A stretch of DNA of 41,960 nt, taken from Halococcus salsus (GTDB lineage Archaea; Halobacteriota; Halobacteria; Halobacteriales; Halococcaceae). Of this stretch, positions 8,643-17,261 are shown piece after piece. Both the position numbers and the translations under genes were made by a program. How positions within the stretch are numbered: position 1 is the first letter of the stretch; every line of letters starts with the position of its first letter. The DNA lies in contig NZ_JAAAJC010000012.1 in assembly GCF_009900715.1 (NCBI RefSeq), forward strand, positions 3,646 to 45,605, written 5' to 3'. The notes beneath the pieces are model-generated. The model made no database searches, was not told where the DNA came from, and saw only the letters and a list, made by a program, of their open reading frames with translations.

Positions 8643-9476
8643 ATGACAGTCAGTTCAGGGCAAGTAGGGCCATCGGTTGGCGAGAACCTTCGGATGCTCC
8701 TCGCTAGAGAGAGTGGGTCGGTGATTGCAGTGGGATTCGATGAAGAGTCGGCACGCGAACTCGTCGAGACACTCGCCAGCATTGAGGACTCACCGAGAGT
8801 GCGTTTGCTCGTGAGGGAGGAAGTACTGAGATGGCTGCGCGATGACTTCGTGGTGGCGAGCACGGCGGCGGAGCTGATCGAAACGGAGACGCTTGAACTG
8901 CGGGCGGCCACTGAGCGATTGACGAACACCCTGCTGGTGACCGAGGAGACAGTTGTATCGCTTCTCGCGCTGAATGACGGATATAGTGCTGCTTTAGCCA
9001 CTAATGACGAGGAGTTCGTTGAGGCGGCTCGCGAGCGCCGGAATGACCTCTGGAAGGATGGTGAAGCGTTCGATTTACGGACGCCAGCGCGTTCGCGAGT
9101 GTTGGATTCACTGGCTGAAGCGTTCGGTTCGGAGGTGGAAACGGGCTTCCGAGCGATACTGGGAGCGGTTGGGAGTACGCGTGATGAGACGATTCTCGAT
9201 GAGGTGGGCGTGAGTTTGTTAGTAGCAGCGAGACACGAAGAACTGCTGTACGAGATTTCGAAGTGGGGGGAGGATTCAGGAGTGGGAAGCAAGGCGACGT
9301 TCTCGCGGATGAAAAACACGCTTGAAGATCACGGATTGATAGAGACGGAGAAAGTGCCGATCGACATTGGGCGACCCCGATTACGTTTGCTGGTGGGCGA
9401 TGAGCGCCTGCGTGAGGCTGATACTGAGGAGATACCGAGCGTGGTTCGGGAACTGATTTCGATGGCTCCGGCATAA
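8643..9476 (+). CDS. tbsP: Transcriptional regulator TbsP (DUF5821 type)
   Basis: A 277-residue protein matching the haloarchaeal TbsP/DUF5821 family along its whole length. In Haloferax volcanii, TbsP acts with TrmB at the gapII promoter to tune gluconeogenic gene expression. The N-terminal domain (MTVSSGQVGPSVGENLRMLL... to about 140) senses an unknown signal. The C-terminal winged helix is unmistakable: VSLLVAARHEELLYEISKWG, then SKATFSRMKNTLEDHGLIET, VPIDIGRPRLRL and GDERLREADTEE. The start ATG 8643 fits the family. It is flanked by repeat ends and broken genes, with no glycolytic gene beside it, so it may be an accessory copy. Which of several possible paralogues this is cannot be judged here. 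Confidence 0.85.
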   Translation: MTVSSGQVGPSVGENLRMLLARESGSVIAVGFDEESARELVETLASIEDSPRVRLLVREEVLRWLRDDFVVASTAAELIETETLELRAATERLTNTLLVTEETVVSLLALNDGYSAALATNDEEFVEAARERRNDLWKDGEAFDLRTPARSRVLDSLAEAFGSEVETGFRAILGAVGSTRDETILDEVGVSLLVAARHEELLYEISKWGEDSGVGSKATFSRMKNTLEDHGLIETEKVPIDIGRPRLRLLVGDERLREADTEEIPSVVRELISMAPA

Positions 9477-9740
9477 GGTGAATGCCTGAGCCTGGTGCGG
9501 CCACGACGACAGGACTCCCGATCGCACTTCTGCATTCCCACAAGCGTGCCGAACCGACCAGTATCACCGCTATCGAGGCGCTGGTGGGGACCGAGGTTAC
9601 ACACCCTAGCGCCCCTCCAGAGCGTGTACGTTTGCCATCTTTTCATCGCTTCAGCTATAGCAGGATCTGAGAGTGGGGTGATTATACCGCGATGGCTAGG
9701 TGGTCGCAACGAATTTGCGTCCGACTGGTGAAAGACGCCT

Positions 9741-10312
9741 ATGAACGTCGCGTTCTGTATCTACGAGGGAATGACAGCGCTGGATTTCGTCGGCGCATAC
9801 GACCCGATCACCCGCCTCGATCGGATGGAGTTCATGTCCATCAGTTGGGATATCTGCGCTCAAACAGAGACAGTGAGTGCGAACCGGTTGGAATTCACTG
9901 TGGATCGCGTGGAGCCGGATCTCGGTGACTATGACCTCATCTTCATTCCCGGTGGATACGCGACTCGCGATCTCCGCCACGAGAGACGTTCCTCAAGTGG
10001 CTTCGAACAGCCGCAAGCTGTACGTATCTGACTTCGGTCTGCACGGGCTCTCTGTTACTCGGTGCGGCAGGCTTCCTTCAGGGACGGCGGGCAACCACCC
10101 ACCCAAGCGAGCTCGATACGCTCGCGGAATACGCAGAAGTCGTCGACAACCGCGTTGTACGAGACGGGAACGTCATCACGGGACGAGGCGTCTCCGCGGC
10201 TGTCGATCTCGGATTGTATGTAGTCGAAATGTTATCTGACGTCGAGACTCGCGAGGCTATTGCGAAGCAGATGGATTATCCCTACGGAGAGGCCGTGTTC
10301 AACGACGAGTAA
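9741..10312 (+). pseudogene. DJ-1/PfpI family protein, frameshifted
   Basis: Two frames join into one protein of about 190 residues of the DJ-1/PfpI superfamily, closest in layout to cyclohexyl-isocyanide hydratase-type members. The first frame gives MNVAFCIYEGMTALDFVGAY and YDLIFIPGGYATRDLRH. After a one-base loss near 9980-9986 it continues with TFLKWLRTAASC and the nucleophile elbow SVCTGSLLLGAAGFL, then RATTHPSELD, VRDGNVITGRGVSAAVDLGL and the end PYGEAVFNDE. The catalytic Cys is intact in the second frame. Either the gene is decayed or one base was missed. No neighbouring enzyme indicates a substrate. Confidence 0.82.
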
Positions 10313-10471
10313 CCGTCTCTGTGTTCCGTCCCCCTCACAGGAGCTGAAAGGCTCTACATGCTTTTCAGAGTCGTAGTCATGGACTCAATCCATGGTTGAT
10401 CTATGACTTTCAGTAGCAGTATCCGCCCACCAGTCGAGCTGGTCCGCCGGCTGTTCGGTCATCGACTGTTG

Positions 10472-10723
10472 TTACGTGGCGGATTCCGACTTGGAGGATG
10501 GCGTGACAGACACCCTGGCGAGCGCGAACACGATTGCTCCGCCCGCTAGCAAGATCCCGACCCCGACAAACGTCGTTCCTAGGCCCAGAGTATCGCGTAC
10601 TGGCTGGACCACTAGCGGTGAGAGAAACTGCCCGAGGAAGAACGCACTCGTCAAGGCACTGAGCGCCCGTCCGCGAACGGACTCCGGCGTGACCGCTGCA
10701 ATCCACGCGTTGAGGTTCGTCAA
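10472..10723 (-). pseudogene. MFS transporter, C-terminal fragment
   Basis: The 83 residues LNAWIAAVTPESVRGRALSA...FFLGQFLSPLVVQPV and GLGTTFVGVGILLAGGAIVFALA are the last quarter of a major facilitator superfamily transporter. The conserved loop R-GRA-S follows a helix that normally precedes it in the fifth or eleventh span. The N-terminal part is missing: the sequence stops being MFS-like at about 10721, exactly where a repeat end (10721-10748) begins. The insertion therefore removed the front of the gene. The 160 bases before it (10313-10471) hold no gene that I can see. Confidence 0.75.
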
Positions 10724-10781
10724 GAGAAATCCACCTGCCTGAAATCAGCTGGACATGGGGAATCCACCTTCTCAACATCAG
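10721..10781. repeat. Tandem pair of inverted-repeat ends
   Basis: Two right-type ends lie head to tail: one closing at 10748 (minus strand ctgatttcaggcaggtgg) and one closing at 10781 (ctgatgttgagaaggtgg). The same doubled arrangement occurs at 18434-18495. No matching left end is nearby, so these are solo ends left after rearrangement. The first one truncates the MFS gene. Confidence 0.6.
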
Positions 10782-11011
10782 GCTTCAAAAATTCAGTCTG
10801 AGAGGATTGGTAGCGAACTAAATTGAGAGGTACTGACAGACGCTTCCGAGAGTTATGATGAGCAGGAAACGTAGATGCTCCCGCTGATATCAGCTTTGAT
10901 TTCGACACCCGAAGTCCCTGGCCATCACCGATTGTCGAGTGGTTGAGCGACTCGAACCAGTGTTGATCGTCGTCAAAATACGGAAGGCCGAATCTGGCAG
11001 AATTGCTGTGG
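10782..11011. other. Unassigned interval after the doubled ends
   Basis: This interval separates the repeat ends from the 3' end of the MscS gene. A minus-strand frame is open through most of it (RFGLPYFDDDQHWFESLNHS..., then SKLISAGAS), which hints at a coding remnant, but I do not recognise a family. No promoter or terminator stands out. Confidence 0.3.
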
Positions 11012-11908
11012 TTAGTCGTCCGTTGCCGAGTATCCTGCCCTATCAGGATTCTTGACATCGACGCTCCCGGTGAATTCGGTGTAGGGGTACGGCATGCCGA
11101 TACCTTCGGTATCGAAGCGTTTCTTGACCGCCTCGGTGAACGCGGCGGCCGTCGGTGCGTAGCCAGTACGGTTCGGGTCGATCCATACCCGCCCTGAAAG
11201 CACGACTGCGGAGTCGCCCAGACTCGTCACCGGCGCGGCGGGTTCGGGTTCGGTAAGTGTACCATCGAGTTTCCGCGCCTCGTCGAGAATTGCCGCACGC
11301 GCGTCTTCGATGTCGTCATCATACTCGATACCGAAGTCGACGCCGACCCTGAGCCGGTCGTTCCCTGTGGGGTTGGTCACGACAGCGTTGGCGAGGTCGC
11401 TGTTTGGCACCGTGACTTCCTCGTTGTCGAACGTATCAAGTTTCGTGACTCGGAGTTGGATTTCTCTGACGATGCCGACGTTGCCGTCCCACTCGATCCA
11501 GTCGCCGACCTTGAATGGCTCGTCCTGGACGATGAAGATTCCTGCAACGAAGTTCGAGATGATGTCCTGTGCAGCGAACCCGACCGCGAGCGCGAGCGCG
11601 CCAGCGAGCGTCGCAAACGCCGCGAGCACGACGCCAGCGCCCGCGATGGTGGCTGCGATCACAATCGCAAGCACAGCCGTGCTGGCGACCACGGTGCTCA
11701 CGAGCAATCCTGCAATCGTCTCGTCGACATCGCGGCTGTCGAGCGCGACGTTCAACATCCGGACCACGATGGCCTTGCCGACGTAGTAGATGATGACGAA
11801 CGAGACGACGAACAGCACGATCGTCACGGCGGCGTTGACGAGTGCCGGTCCGTACTGGTTGAGCAATGACTGTGGGTCGAGTGAAAACCCTTGCTGGAGT
11901 GGTATCAT
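11012..11908 (-). CDS. MscS-family mechanosensitive channel (copy 1)
   Basis: A 298-residue small-conductance mechanosensitive channel that would release solutes during hypo-osmotic shock. Three membrane helices (about 20-45, 62-85, 90-115) precede the pore-lining, Gly/Ala-rich TM3: ATIAGAGVVLAAFATLAGA then VGFAAQDIISNFVAGI. The beta domain follows with DEPFKVGDWIEWDG, TVPNSDLANAVVTNP and the alpha/beta C-terminal domain to GMPYPYTEFTG. It is very similar to the 294-residue protein at 24300-25184, even in the first ten residues (MIPLQQGFSL). In that second copy the gene is divergent from a TM_helix gene; here the equivalent TM_helix gene is at 17262 and unrelated genes lie between. Confidence 0.92.
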   Translation of the reverse strand: MIPLQQGFSLDPQSLLNQYGPALVNAAVTIVLFVVSFVIIYYVGKAIVVRMLNVALDSRDVDETIAGLLVSTVVASTAVLAIVIAATIAGAGVVLAAFATLAGALALAVGFAAQDIISNFVAGIFIVQDEPFKVGDWIEWDGNVGIVREIQLRVTKLDTFDNEEVTVPNSDLANAVVTNPTGNDRLRVGVDFGIEYDDDIEDARAAILDEARKLDGTLTEPEPAAPVTSLGDSAVVLSGRVWIDPNRTGYAPTAAAFTEAVKKRFDTEGIGMPYPYTEFTGSVDVKNPDRAGYSATDD

Positions 11909-12287
11909 AGAACCTGCCCGAGTAGATAGACGAGATGATAATCAATGTCACGATTAATGTGTGATATCTTGGAAAAATGTCGGCAAATGGAACAGGTGGA
12001 TAATATCTTCGAATCGCTCACCGAAAGCGAATTCCTCGAAGGGGAGACTCTCTGGCCGAAAAGACCAATGGTGAGGGGCACTATCGTGCAACCGATATCA
12101 TGGATGGTAGATCGTATAATACAATGAAAAGAAATGGCAACAGACTTCTCTGTTGTGACCAGGACAACAGCCTGTCTCTTGCCAGAACCACTAGCGATGG
12201 AGGCCTGGTTCCGATGGGCACGACCCAGTGTCAGAGTTGCGGGAACGATCAGTTTGTGCAGGTTACTCTCCACGATGATCCTCTCAT
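11909..12287. other. Interval upstream of MscS copy 1, no gene called
   Basis: Short open frames exist on both strands but none looks like a protein family, apart from a start at 12213 (MGTTQCQSCGNDQF) whose CxxC suggests part of a zinc-binding protein. It directly precedes the DUF7563-like remnant. The promoter of the MscS gene should lie in the first 60 bases; the AT content is raised but no single TATA box stands out. Confidence 0.3.
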
Positions 12288-12448
12288 ATGCCTGAATGCC
12301 AGAACTGCGAGGCGTTCGTCACTGATCAGTATGCCTAGATGTTCGCATCTCCTAGAATGGGAACGAACCAGTACGCGCCTGTCCGAACCGTCCAGGGAAA
12401 GTCCGCGATGGGGCCGACGTCTGCGATGCCCGATCACCGCGACACTGA
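12288..12448 (+). pseudogene. Small zinc-finger protein relic (DUF7563-like)
   Basis: ATG 12288 begins MPECQNCEAFVTDQYA, then a TAG replaces the expected Arg codon, followed by MFA. After a frameshift the sequence continues CPNRPGKVRDGADVCDARSP to TGA 12446. This matches the outline of a roughly 50-residue haloarchaeal zinc-finger protein family (I believe DUF7563): a CxxC near the N-terminus, a central RMFA-like element, a second cysteine pair and the VRDGADVRDARSPR tail. The second CxxC has become CPNR. An in-frame stop and a shift make it a relic. The following 330 bases (12449-12779) hold nothing that I recognise. Confidence 0.55.
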
Positions 12449-12779
12449 TGAACGACTCCGTGACAGGCTCCACCGCAATACCGCTTGGTAGTCGGAAGAC
12501 GGTGTTCAGAGATACACTACTGTCGAAAGAGAACGCCCCGGTAACACGCACACGTTTTGCACACAGATCAGTAGTTGAAAGCACGCACCAAAACTGGAAC
12601 TGATTCCGACCCACTCAGTGCAGATTATCAACGAGAACCAGATCGGTGACCGACTACCTTCTGAGAAGTGACGTTTTCAGTATATGAAATGCCGAAACAA
12701 ATGACGGGACTCGAAAAACAGTGGTGGCTGGCGAGTCCTGCAACTCACCGTTCAGCTACCACGAGAAGGAAGCGCCGCG

Positions 12780-14960
12780 TCAGTCGTACTCGACATCCGG
12801 GAATTCTACGTCCAGACTCAGACCGCTGAGCACGCGCCGGTCCAGTTCGTCCAAGTACGTGTTCTGCTTGACCACGATCTCGTCGTCATCGCGGGCCGGA
12901 CTCTGGTCCGAGACAGCGGTATTCAGCATTACCCACCCGTTGTAGAGCAGGTTCTCCATCATCCAGAGGAATCGCCGGTAGCCGAGGTCTCGGGACCGCG
13001 TTTTCGCTGCGAACTGCGCTTTTTTGTCACGAAACGCCGTCTCGATACCCCAGCGATCCCGATAAAGCCGACCGATTCCCCACGCCGTCCCTGTGGGGTC
13101 GTGCGCGATGGGATTGTCGTCCGGGTCGACTCCCGCTCTCTCGACGGTTTTGCTCGTGATGATGCAGAAGTAGTCGATGTCCTCGTTATCCTTGTGGGTC
13201 TCTTCGATGGCCTGGTCCAACGTCAACTGCTGGTCGTCGACGTTCCCGGACTTATCCGTGTCGAAGTCCGCGAGCGTCGTGTCCGGTTCGTCATCTTCGT
13301 CCTCGCCGTTCTTCTTGTGGTCGGGGACACTCTTGAAGTCCTTTTCCAGACCGACGAGCGTGGTGTCGTGGGTTTTCTCCCGGCCGCTACTGATGAGCGT
13401 CCAGTCGTTGTCCCAGTCTGCACGGCCCTCGAAATCCTCGACCGTGTCCTTCACCGAGTCGGTCGCACCCTTCCGAAGCGCGAAATCACACCCGCAGTGG
13501 CGGATATACCGGCATATCTTCGTGTCCACGAACTCGGCGTCGGCCATCACAGTTTCGATGCTCACCAACTCCTGAGCGCGGTCGAGGATGTAGCGGACAC
13601 CCTGGAACTGGTCGTTCGTCGGGAGGTAGGACAGCGACGCGATGATGAACGCCCGTCCGTTGATCTTGATGGTCCCTTGGAGTTCCTTCCAAGCATAGCC
13701 GGTTTCGAGGTGTGACTGTTTGTGGACGCCAATCGGCGGGTCGCTCTTCGTCGAAGAGTGCTTGCTGTAGTTGTGGGTCGTGTAGTCGATGCGAAGGTTA
13801 AACGTGTCGTCTTTGCCGATCACGTCATCGTCTTTCAGCCATTCCAGCTGGCGCTCGATGCCTTCCTCGGTCCGTCGGTGCCAGATGGCGGTGTCGCCGT
13901 CGGGGTTGTGTGGATCGATGGTCCACGCCTCTTCGAGACCGTCGCGGAGATCACCTCGAACTGTGTTTGGGTCCACGAGGTCGTGCGCCGGAAGCCACCG
14001 CGCGCCGTAGGCATCCTCGTTGTCCCAGTCGTAACCGTCGATTTTCTTCCGTTCGGTGTTTCTGACCGTTCTGCGGAACGTTTGTGGTGTGAAGACGTTC
14101 CACTCCTCGGTGCCATCGTCGTGCGCCTCGATGAGACCGTAGTCCTTGCCCATCCGCCCGATACCCTGCTCGGCGTACTCGTTGCGGCGGCACATATGGG
14201 CCGCCGCGTCGGTGATGAGGTCGCCGTCCCATTCGAAGGAGTCGTCGCGGTCGTACGAGCAGAGGTCGCGGATGATGTCGGCCTGAATGGTGTAGGCGTC
14301 ATCCTTGATTTCCTGTTCCATCTCGCCAATCGGATCGACGGCCGGTTTTTCGTCCGCGGTGTGGTCGGCGATAAGGTTCTCTCGAATGCCCTCGGCAGTC
14401 TCCAGCTCGTAGTTTTCGGCTCTGACCGCACACTCCGCTGCCAGATACCGGACGTGGCGCTGGAACGCGGGACGAACGCGCGTCAGCCACTGCTCCCGAA
14501 GCGTCTTCTCGCCCGGCGTCTCGTTGGGGTCGAATCCGAGGCTGGCGGCGAGTTCAACGTCGGTGTCGAGACGGTCGGCCAACTGCTCCCAGCTGACGAC
14601 CGAGTAGCCGTCGGAGGGTGCGATGAGGCGGTAGATCCACGCACAGACGACGGGCCTGAAGTCGTATGTGGAGTGGGGTTTGAGGTCGTCTTCGGAAGCG
14701 GCGTCGATTACCAGCGGGTTGATCACGTCGGCTACGTTGTCGAAGTCGTCAGCGACTTCTCGCCGAGCAGCTTCACGTAAACCGTTAATAGAAGTCAGAT
14801 CAAGCTCTTCGAGAGGGGTGTCACGAGCACCCTCGATTGGTTGGGGAACCGTATTCAGTGAGACTTGATCGGCAGGAGCGTAGAGGTGGTCAGAATCAGA
14901 GGCAACATCAGATTTGATGCTGGCAACGATCTCGTCCTCAATCTTCTCGCGGTTTGCCAC
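12780..14960 (-). CDS. Very large YREK DDE transposase
   Basis: A 726-residue transposase, intact from ATG 14960. The YREK signature is clear in YRDRWGIETAFRDKK (about residue 630 on). The second catalytic Asp is probably in TVMADAEFVD, and the first is probably in LRIDYTTHNYS. The N-terminal 330 residues are acidic and include a region related in layout to the 646- and 665-residue transposases in this window, but overall similarity is low, so it represents a separate subgroup. An acidic, low-complexity linker (KNGEDEDDEPDT) lies between Asp and Glu. Terminal repeats were not identified. It sits between the two separated members of the first mechanosensitive module. Confidence 0.87.
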   Translation of the reverse strand: MANREKIEDEIVASIKSDVASDSDHLYAPADQVSLNTVPQPIEGARDTPLEELDLTSINGLREAARREVADDFDNVADVINPLVIDAASEDDLKPHSTYDFRPVVCAWIYRLIAPSDGYSVVSWEQLADRLDTDVELAASLGFDPNETPGEKTLREQWLTRVRPAFQRHVRYLAAECAVRAENYELETAEGIRENLIADHTADEKPAVDPIGEMEQEIKDDAYTIQADIIRDLCSYDRDDSFEWDGDLITDAAAHMCRRNEYAEQGIGRMGKDYGLIEAHDDGTEEWNVFTPQTFRRTVRNTERKKIDGYDWDNEDAYGARWLPAHDLVDPNTVRGDLRDGLEEAWTIDPHNPDGDTAIWHRRTEEGIERQLEWLKDDDVIGKDDTFNLRIDYTTHNYSKHSSTKSDPPIGVHKQSHLETGYAWKELQGTIKINGRAFIIASLSYLPTNDQFQGVRYILDRAQELVSIETVMADAEFVDTKICRYIRHCGCDFALRKGATDSVKDTVEDFEGRADWDNDWTLISSGREKTHDTTLVGLEKDFKSVPDHKKNGEDEDDEPDTTLADFDTDKSGNVDDQQLTLDQAIEETHKDNEDIDYFCIITSKTVERAGVDPDDNPIAHDPTGTAWGIGRLYRDRWGIETAFRDKKAQFAAKTRSRDLGYRRFLWMMENLLYNGWVMLNTAVSDQSPARDDDEIVVKQNTYLDELDRRVLSGLSLDVEFPDVEYD

Positions 14961-15128
14961 GTGTATGTGGTTAGTAGTCTTTCATAACTTAAAATAATTT
15001 CCGTCAAAGTTTAGATAGAACAAGTCCGAACATGGGATTACACGCCATCTCAGAGGCTTCTGAATAGACACTGCCACCAATTCGTCGAATCGGTATTGTT
15101 ATTTGACGGCCGGTACGACTTCAGCGAG

Positions 15129-15758
15129 ATGGGAATTCTTGAAGACAAATCTAACGCCCAGTTCTTTTACAAGTATCTCTCAAAAGTATACGACCAAGTC
15201 AACCGGATAAATTGGACTGAAGAGATGCGGTCGGAAGCGTTGGGGTGGCTGGAGTTTGACGACAATGATAAAGTGCTTGACGTGGGATGCGGGACTGGAT
15301 TCGGGACTGCCGGGTTGTTAGAACACGCTGATAATATTCATGCTCTCGATCAGAGCATTCATCAGATGGAGAAAGCGTTTGAAAAGTTCAGCAAGCAAGA
15401 TCAAGTAACATTCCATATGGGTGACGCCGAACGCCTCCCCTTCATGGACAACACTTTCGATATTGTCTGGTCTTCCGGGTCTATCGAATACTGGCCAAAC
15501 CCAATTCAGGGTCTTAAAGAGATCCGTCGTGTTACCAAACCGGGCGGTCAAATACTTATTGTCGGTCCTGATTACCCCTCCAACCCTATCCTCCAACGTG
15601 CCGCCGACGCCATTATGCTGTTCTATGACAAGGACGAAGCCGACTATATGTTCACCGAGGCAGGTTATGTTGACTTCCACCACTACATCCAACAAGCTTC
15701 ATCTCTAAGCCCGAGAGCGATTACGACCGTCGCACATGTCACTGGAAATAACGTGTAA
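15129..15758 (+). CDS. SAM-dependent methyltransferase, quinone-type
   Basis: A 209-residue class I methyltransferase. The SAM-binding motif I is KVLDVGCGTGFGTAG (about 48-62), motif II HALDQSIHQMEKA, motif III GDAERLPF (about 104-111) and motif IV FDIVWSSGSIEYWPNP. A GGQILIVGPDYPSNP segment and a long amphipathic C-terminal region follow. The layout resembles plant and cyanobacterial 2-methyl-6-phytylbenzoquinone methyltransferases, and haloarchaeal relatives are thought to methylate menaquinone; that substrate is an inference. Start ATG 15129 (MGILEDKSNAQFFYKYLS) is chosen over an upstream in-frame ATG because family members begin there. It appears complete and lies alone between transposon debris. 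Confidence 0.82.
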   Translation: MGILEDKSNAQFFYKYLSKVYDQVNRINWTEEMRSEALGWLEFDDNDKVLDVGCGTGFGTAGLLEHADNIHALDQSIHQMEKAFEKFSKQDQVTFHMGDAERLPFMDNTFDIVWSSGSIEYWPNPIQGLKEIRRVTKPGGQILIVGPDYPSNPILQRAADAIMLFYDKDEADYMFTEAGYVDFHHYIQQASSLSPRAITTVAHVTGNNV

Positions 15759-15770
15759 TAGAATCCGCCT

Positions 15771-16020
15771 CATAGCTTGAACATCTCACGACTAGGGTCG
15801 TCGCCCTGCTCGAAGTTGGTGATTGCAACGACGATCCGGAGACACAGCGCAAGGAATACTTGTGTTCGTGCGTGAACGCGGCCTCGGGCACGTCTGCGCC
15901 GGGCCGCAGTCCTTGACCGCGTCGTTGGTTCTTCGACTCCTGTGCGTCGGTTGTATGTCTCGTCTAAGATGGATTGCTTGAGTTGAACGTCCTTGTTGTG
16001 TTCTTCGATACAGTTAGCCT
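15771..16020 (-). pseudogene. Transposase C-terminal fragment
   Basis: Read on the minus strand in three pieces, the sequence gives EEHNKDVQLKQSILDETYNR, then TNDAVKDCG and finally ARGRVHARTQVFLALCLRIV with VAITNFEQGDDPS. This is the C-terminal part of a haloarchaeal DDE transposase; RRTGVE carries the last catalytic residue of the triad. At least two frameshifts interrupt it and the first two catalytic Asp residues are gone. The upstream boundary is about 16020. The family cannot be fixed from this fragment. Confidence 0.6.
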
Positions 16021-16117
16021 GTTATGCGAATAGGCGGTGTTGTCGTAGGAGCCGGATCGGCTGGTGGCCATACCACTGTTCCGACCTCCACTCTAGTGAA
16101 TATGATTGTTTCTATCA

Positions 16118-16303
16118 TTAGTGGCCACTGTGCGATACATCTGAACTGATTTCGATACCGTGCAACGGGCTACCGGTACAGAAAAACAGTTCTATAGAAC
16201 CAACCGTCGATGAGAGTAATCCAGCAGCAACAACCGGAAGAAAGGCTAGAATCTGATAATTTAGGTTGGTTTTGTTATTTAGAATGTAAATAATTCTATT
16301 CAC
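16118..16303 (-). CDS. Small protein with one hydrophobic segment
   Basis: A 61-codon frame, divergent from the DUF7260-type gene. It has a short polar N-terminus (MNRIIYILNNKTN), a hydrophobic stretch (ILAFLPVVAAGLLSSTVGS) and a tail with a single Cys (FFCTGSPLHGIEISSD). That could be a membrane anchor or a signal sequence. I do not recognise it and it could be spurious; the ordinary amino-acid composition is the only support. Confidence 0.3.
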   Translation of the reverse strand: MNRIIYILNNKTNLNYQILAFLPVVAAGLLSSTVGSIELFFCTGSPLHGIEISSDVSHSGH

Positions 16304-16366
16304 AATAACACGCCAACATTAACCGGTTCCGGATTTGCCCCACTTTCAACTACTGACAGATATATC

Positions 16367-17152
16367 ATGACCTCACAAGCGATCGAACCTATCAGCAACG
16401 CGCATGAGCGCGTTGAGCGTGAGCAGGCCCGAACACAGGCTGAAAAGCGTGCATTTCAGCGATTTCATAGTCTTGTTGCCGACATCGAATGCAAACACTC
16501 CCAGGACGGGGCGTGGAGGCAACATCAGCAATCAATCCACACACTCTCCGATACGGAACCTGGCGGAACAACGGTCGGACGAATTGAGGATGCCTTTCAG
16601 GAGACGCTTCTGGATACTAGCCACTATCACAATGAGTACAACGACGCCTCGATCTACGAAACCATTGCGGCAGAACTCGGGCCAGCTATTAGTCATATCC
16701 TCAAGCAGAACAGTTACATCACCTCGGATCTCCAGACGACGATCCTTGGCACTGCAGAGCAGGCGTCTCGCGATCGTAAAGCGTTCTTGATATGGCTCGA
16801 TCAGGAAGCGACATCGCTCACGGAGGCTGACAACCAGCTGTGCGAGATTACCACTACTGTCTCCAAGTTGGCTGATCCACCGTTTGAAGCACGGTCCGCC
16901 GAGGATCTCAGAGCTATCCGTGACCAACTCTACGCGCTTGAACACGACTGCGATATGCTTGCCAATCAACGCCAAGCGTTCCTTAATGAACGACCACCAT
17001 TGGACAACCTGCATCTCAATGGGAAGGGTTTTAATGAGTACCTCTATTCCTCACAGGACTTCACGTACCCTGTCTTATTAGAAATAACAGCCTGTGTCGA
17101 GAGAATACAACGAGTACATGGCAAGATATGTAAACACTTAGTTACTGAATGA
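16367..17152 (+). CDS. DUF7260-type coiled-coil protein
   Basis: A 261-residue soluble helical protein. The N-terminus (AHERVEREQARTQAEKRAFQRF) and C-terminal DCDMLANQRQAFLNER match the pattern of a haloarchaeal family that I believe is DUF7260. Members have an N-terminal charged helix, a middle segment that starts with a variable linker and an ISHILKQNSYITSDLQTTIL type helix, and a final coiled coil. No enzyme motif is present and the function is unknown. The protein is somewhat richer in Asn, Gln and Ile than others here, so it may be a recent acquisition. It precedes the TM_helix channel gene by about 110 bases on the same strand. Confidence 0.68.
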   Translation: MTSQAIEPISNAHERVEREQARTQAEKRAFQRFHSLVADIECKHSQDGAWRQHQQSIHTLSDTEPGGTTVGRIEDAFQETLLDTSHYHNEYNDASIYETIAAELGPAISHILKQNSYITSDLQTTILGTAEQASRDRKAFLIWLDQEATSLTEADNQLCEITTTVSKLADPPFEARSAEDLRAIRDQLYALEHDCDMLANQRQAFLNERPPLDNLHLNGKGFNEYLYSSQDFTYPVLLEITACVERIQRVHGKICKHLVTE

Positions 17153-17261
17153 CATTGAACTAATGTATCTCATCGTGATAAACATTTATGATTGGTCTCC
17201 GTGAATTGCCGCTGTCTCGCATGAGCTGGGCGTCAGCGAATGTGTGACATCAGTGATAGCA

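Noticed and set aside
11945-12127. 60-codon open frame MSRLMCDILEKCRQ
   Set aside because: Its composition is unlike haloarchaeal proteins around it, no homologue is recognised, and it overlaps the likely promoter region of the MscS gene.
13722-14780. 352-codon open frame on the plus strand opposite the 726-residue transposase
   Set aside because: The opposite strand encodes a transposase with clear catalytic motifs; this frame is Val/Arg-rich and looks like an antisense shadow.
14961-15095. catgggattacacgccatctcag (15032-15054) as another member of the repeat-end family
   Set aside because: Only scattered positions agree and no partner end was found, so the resemblance is too weak to list.
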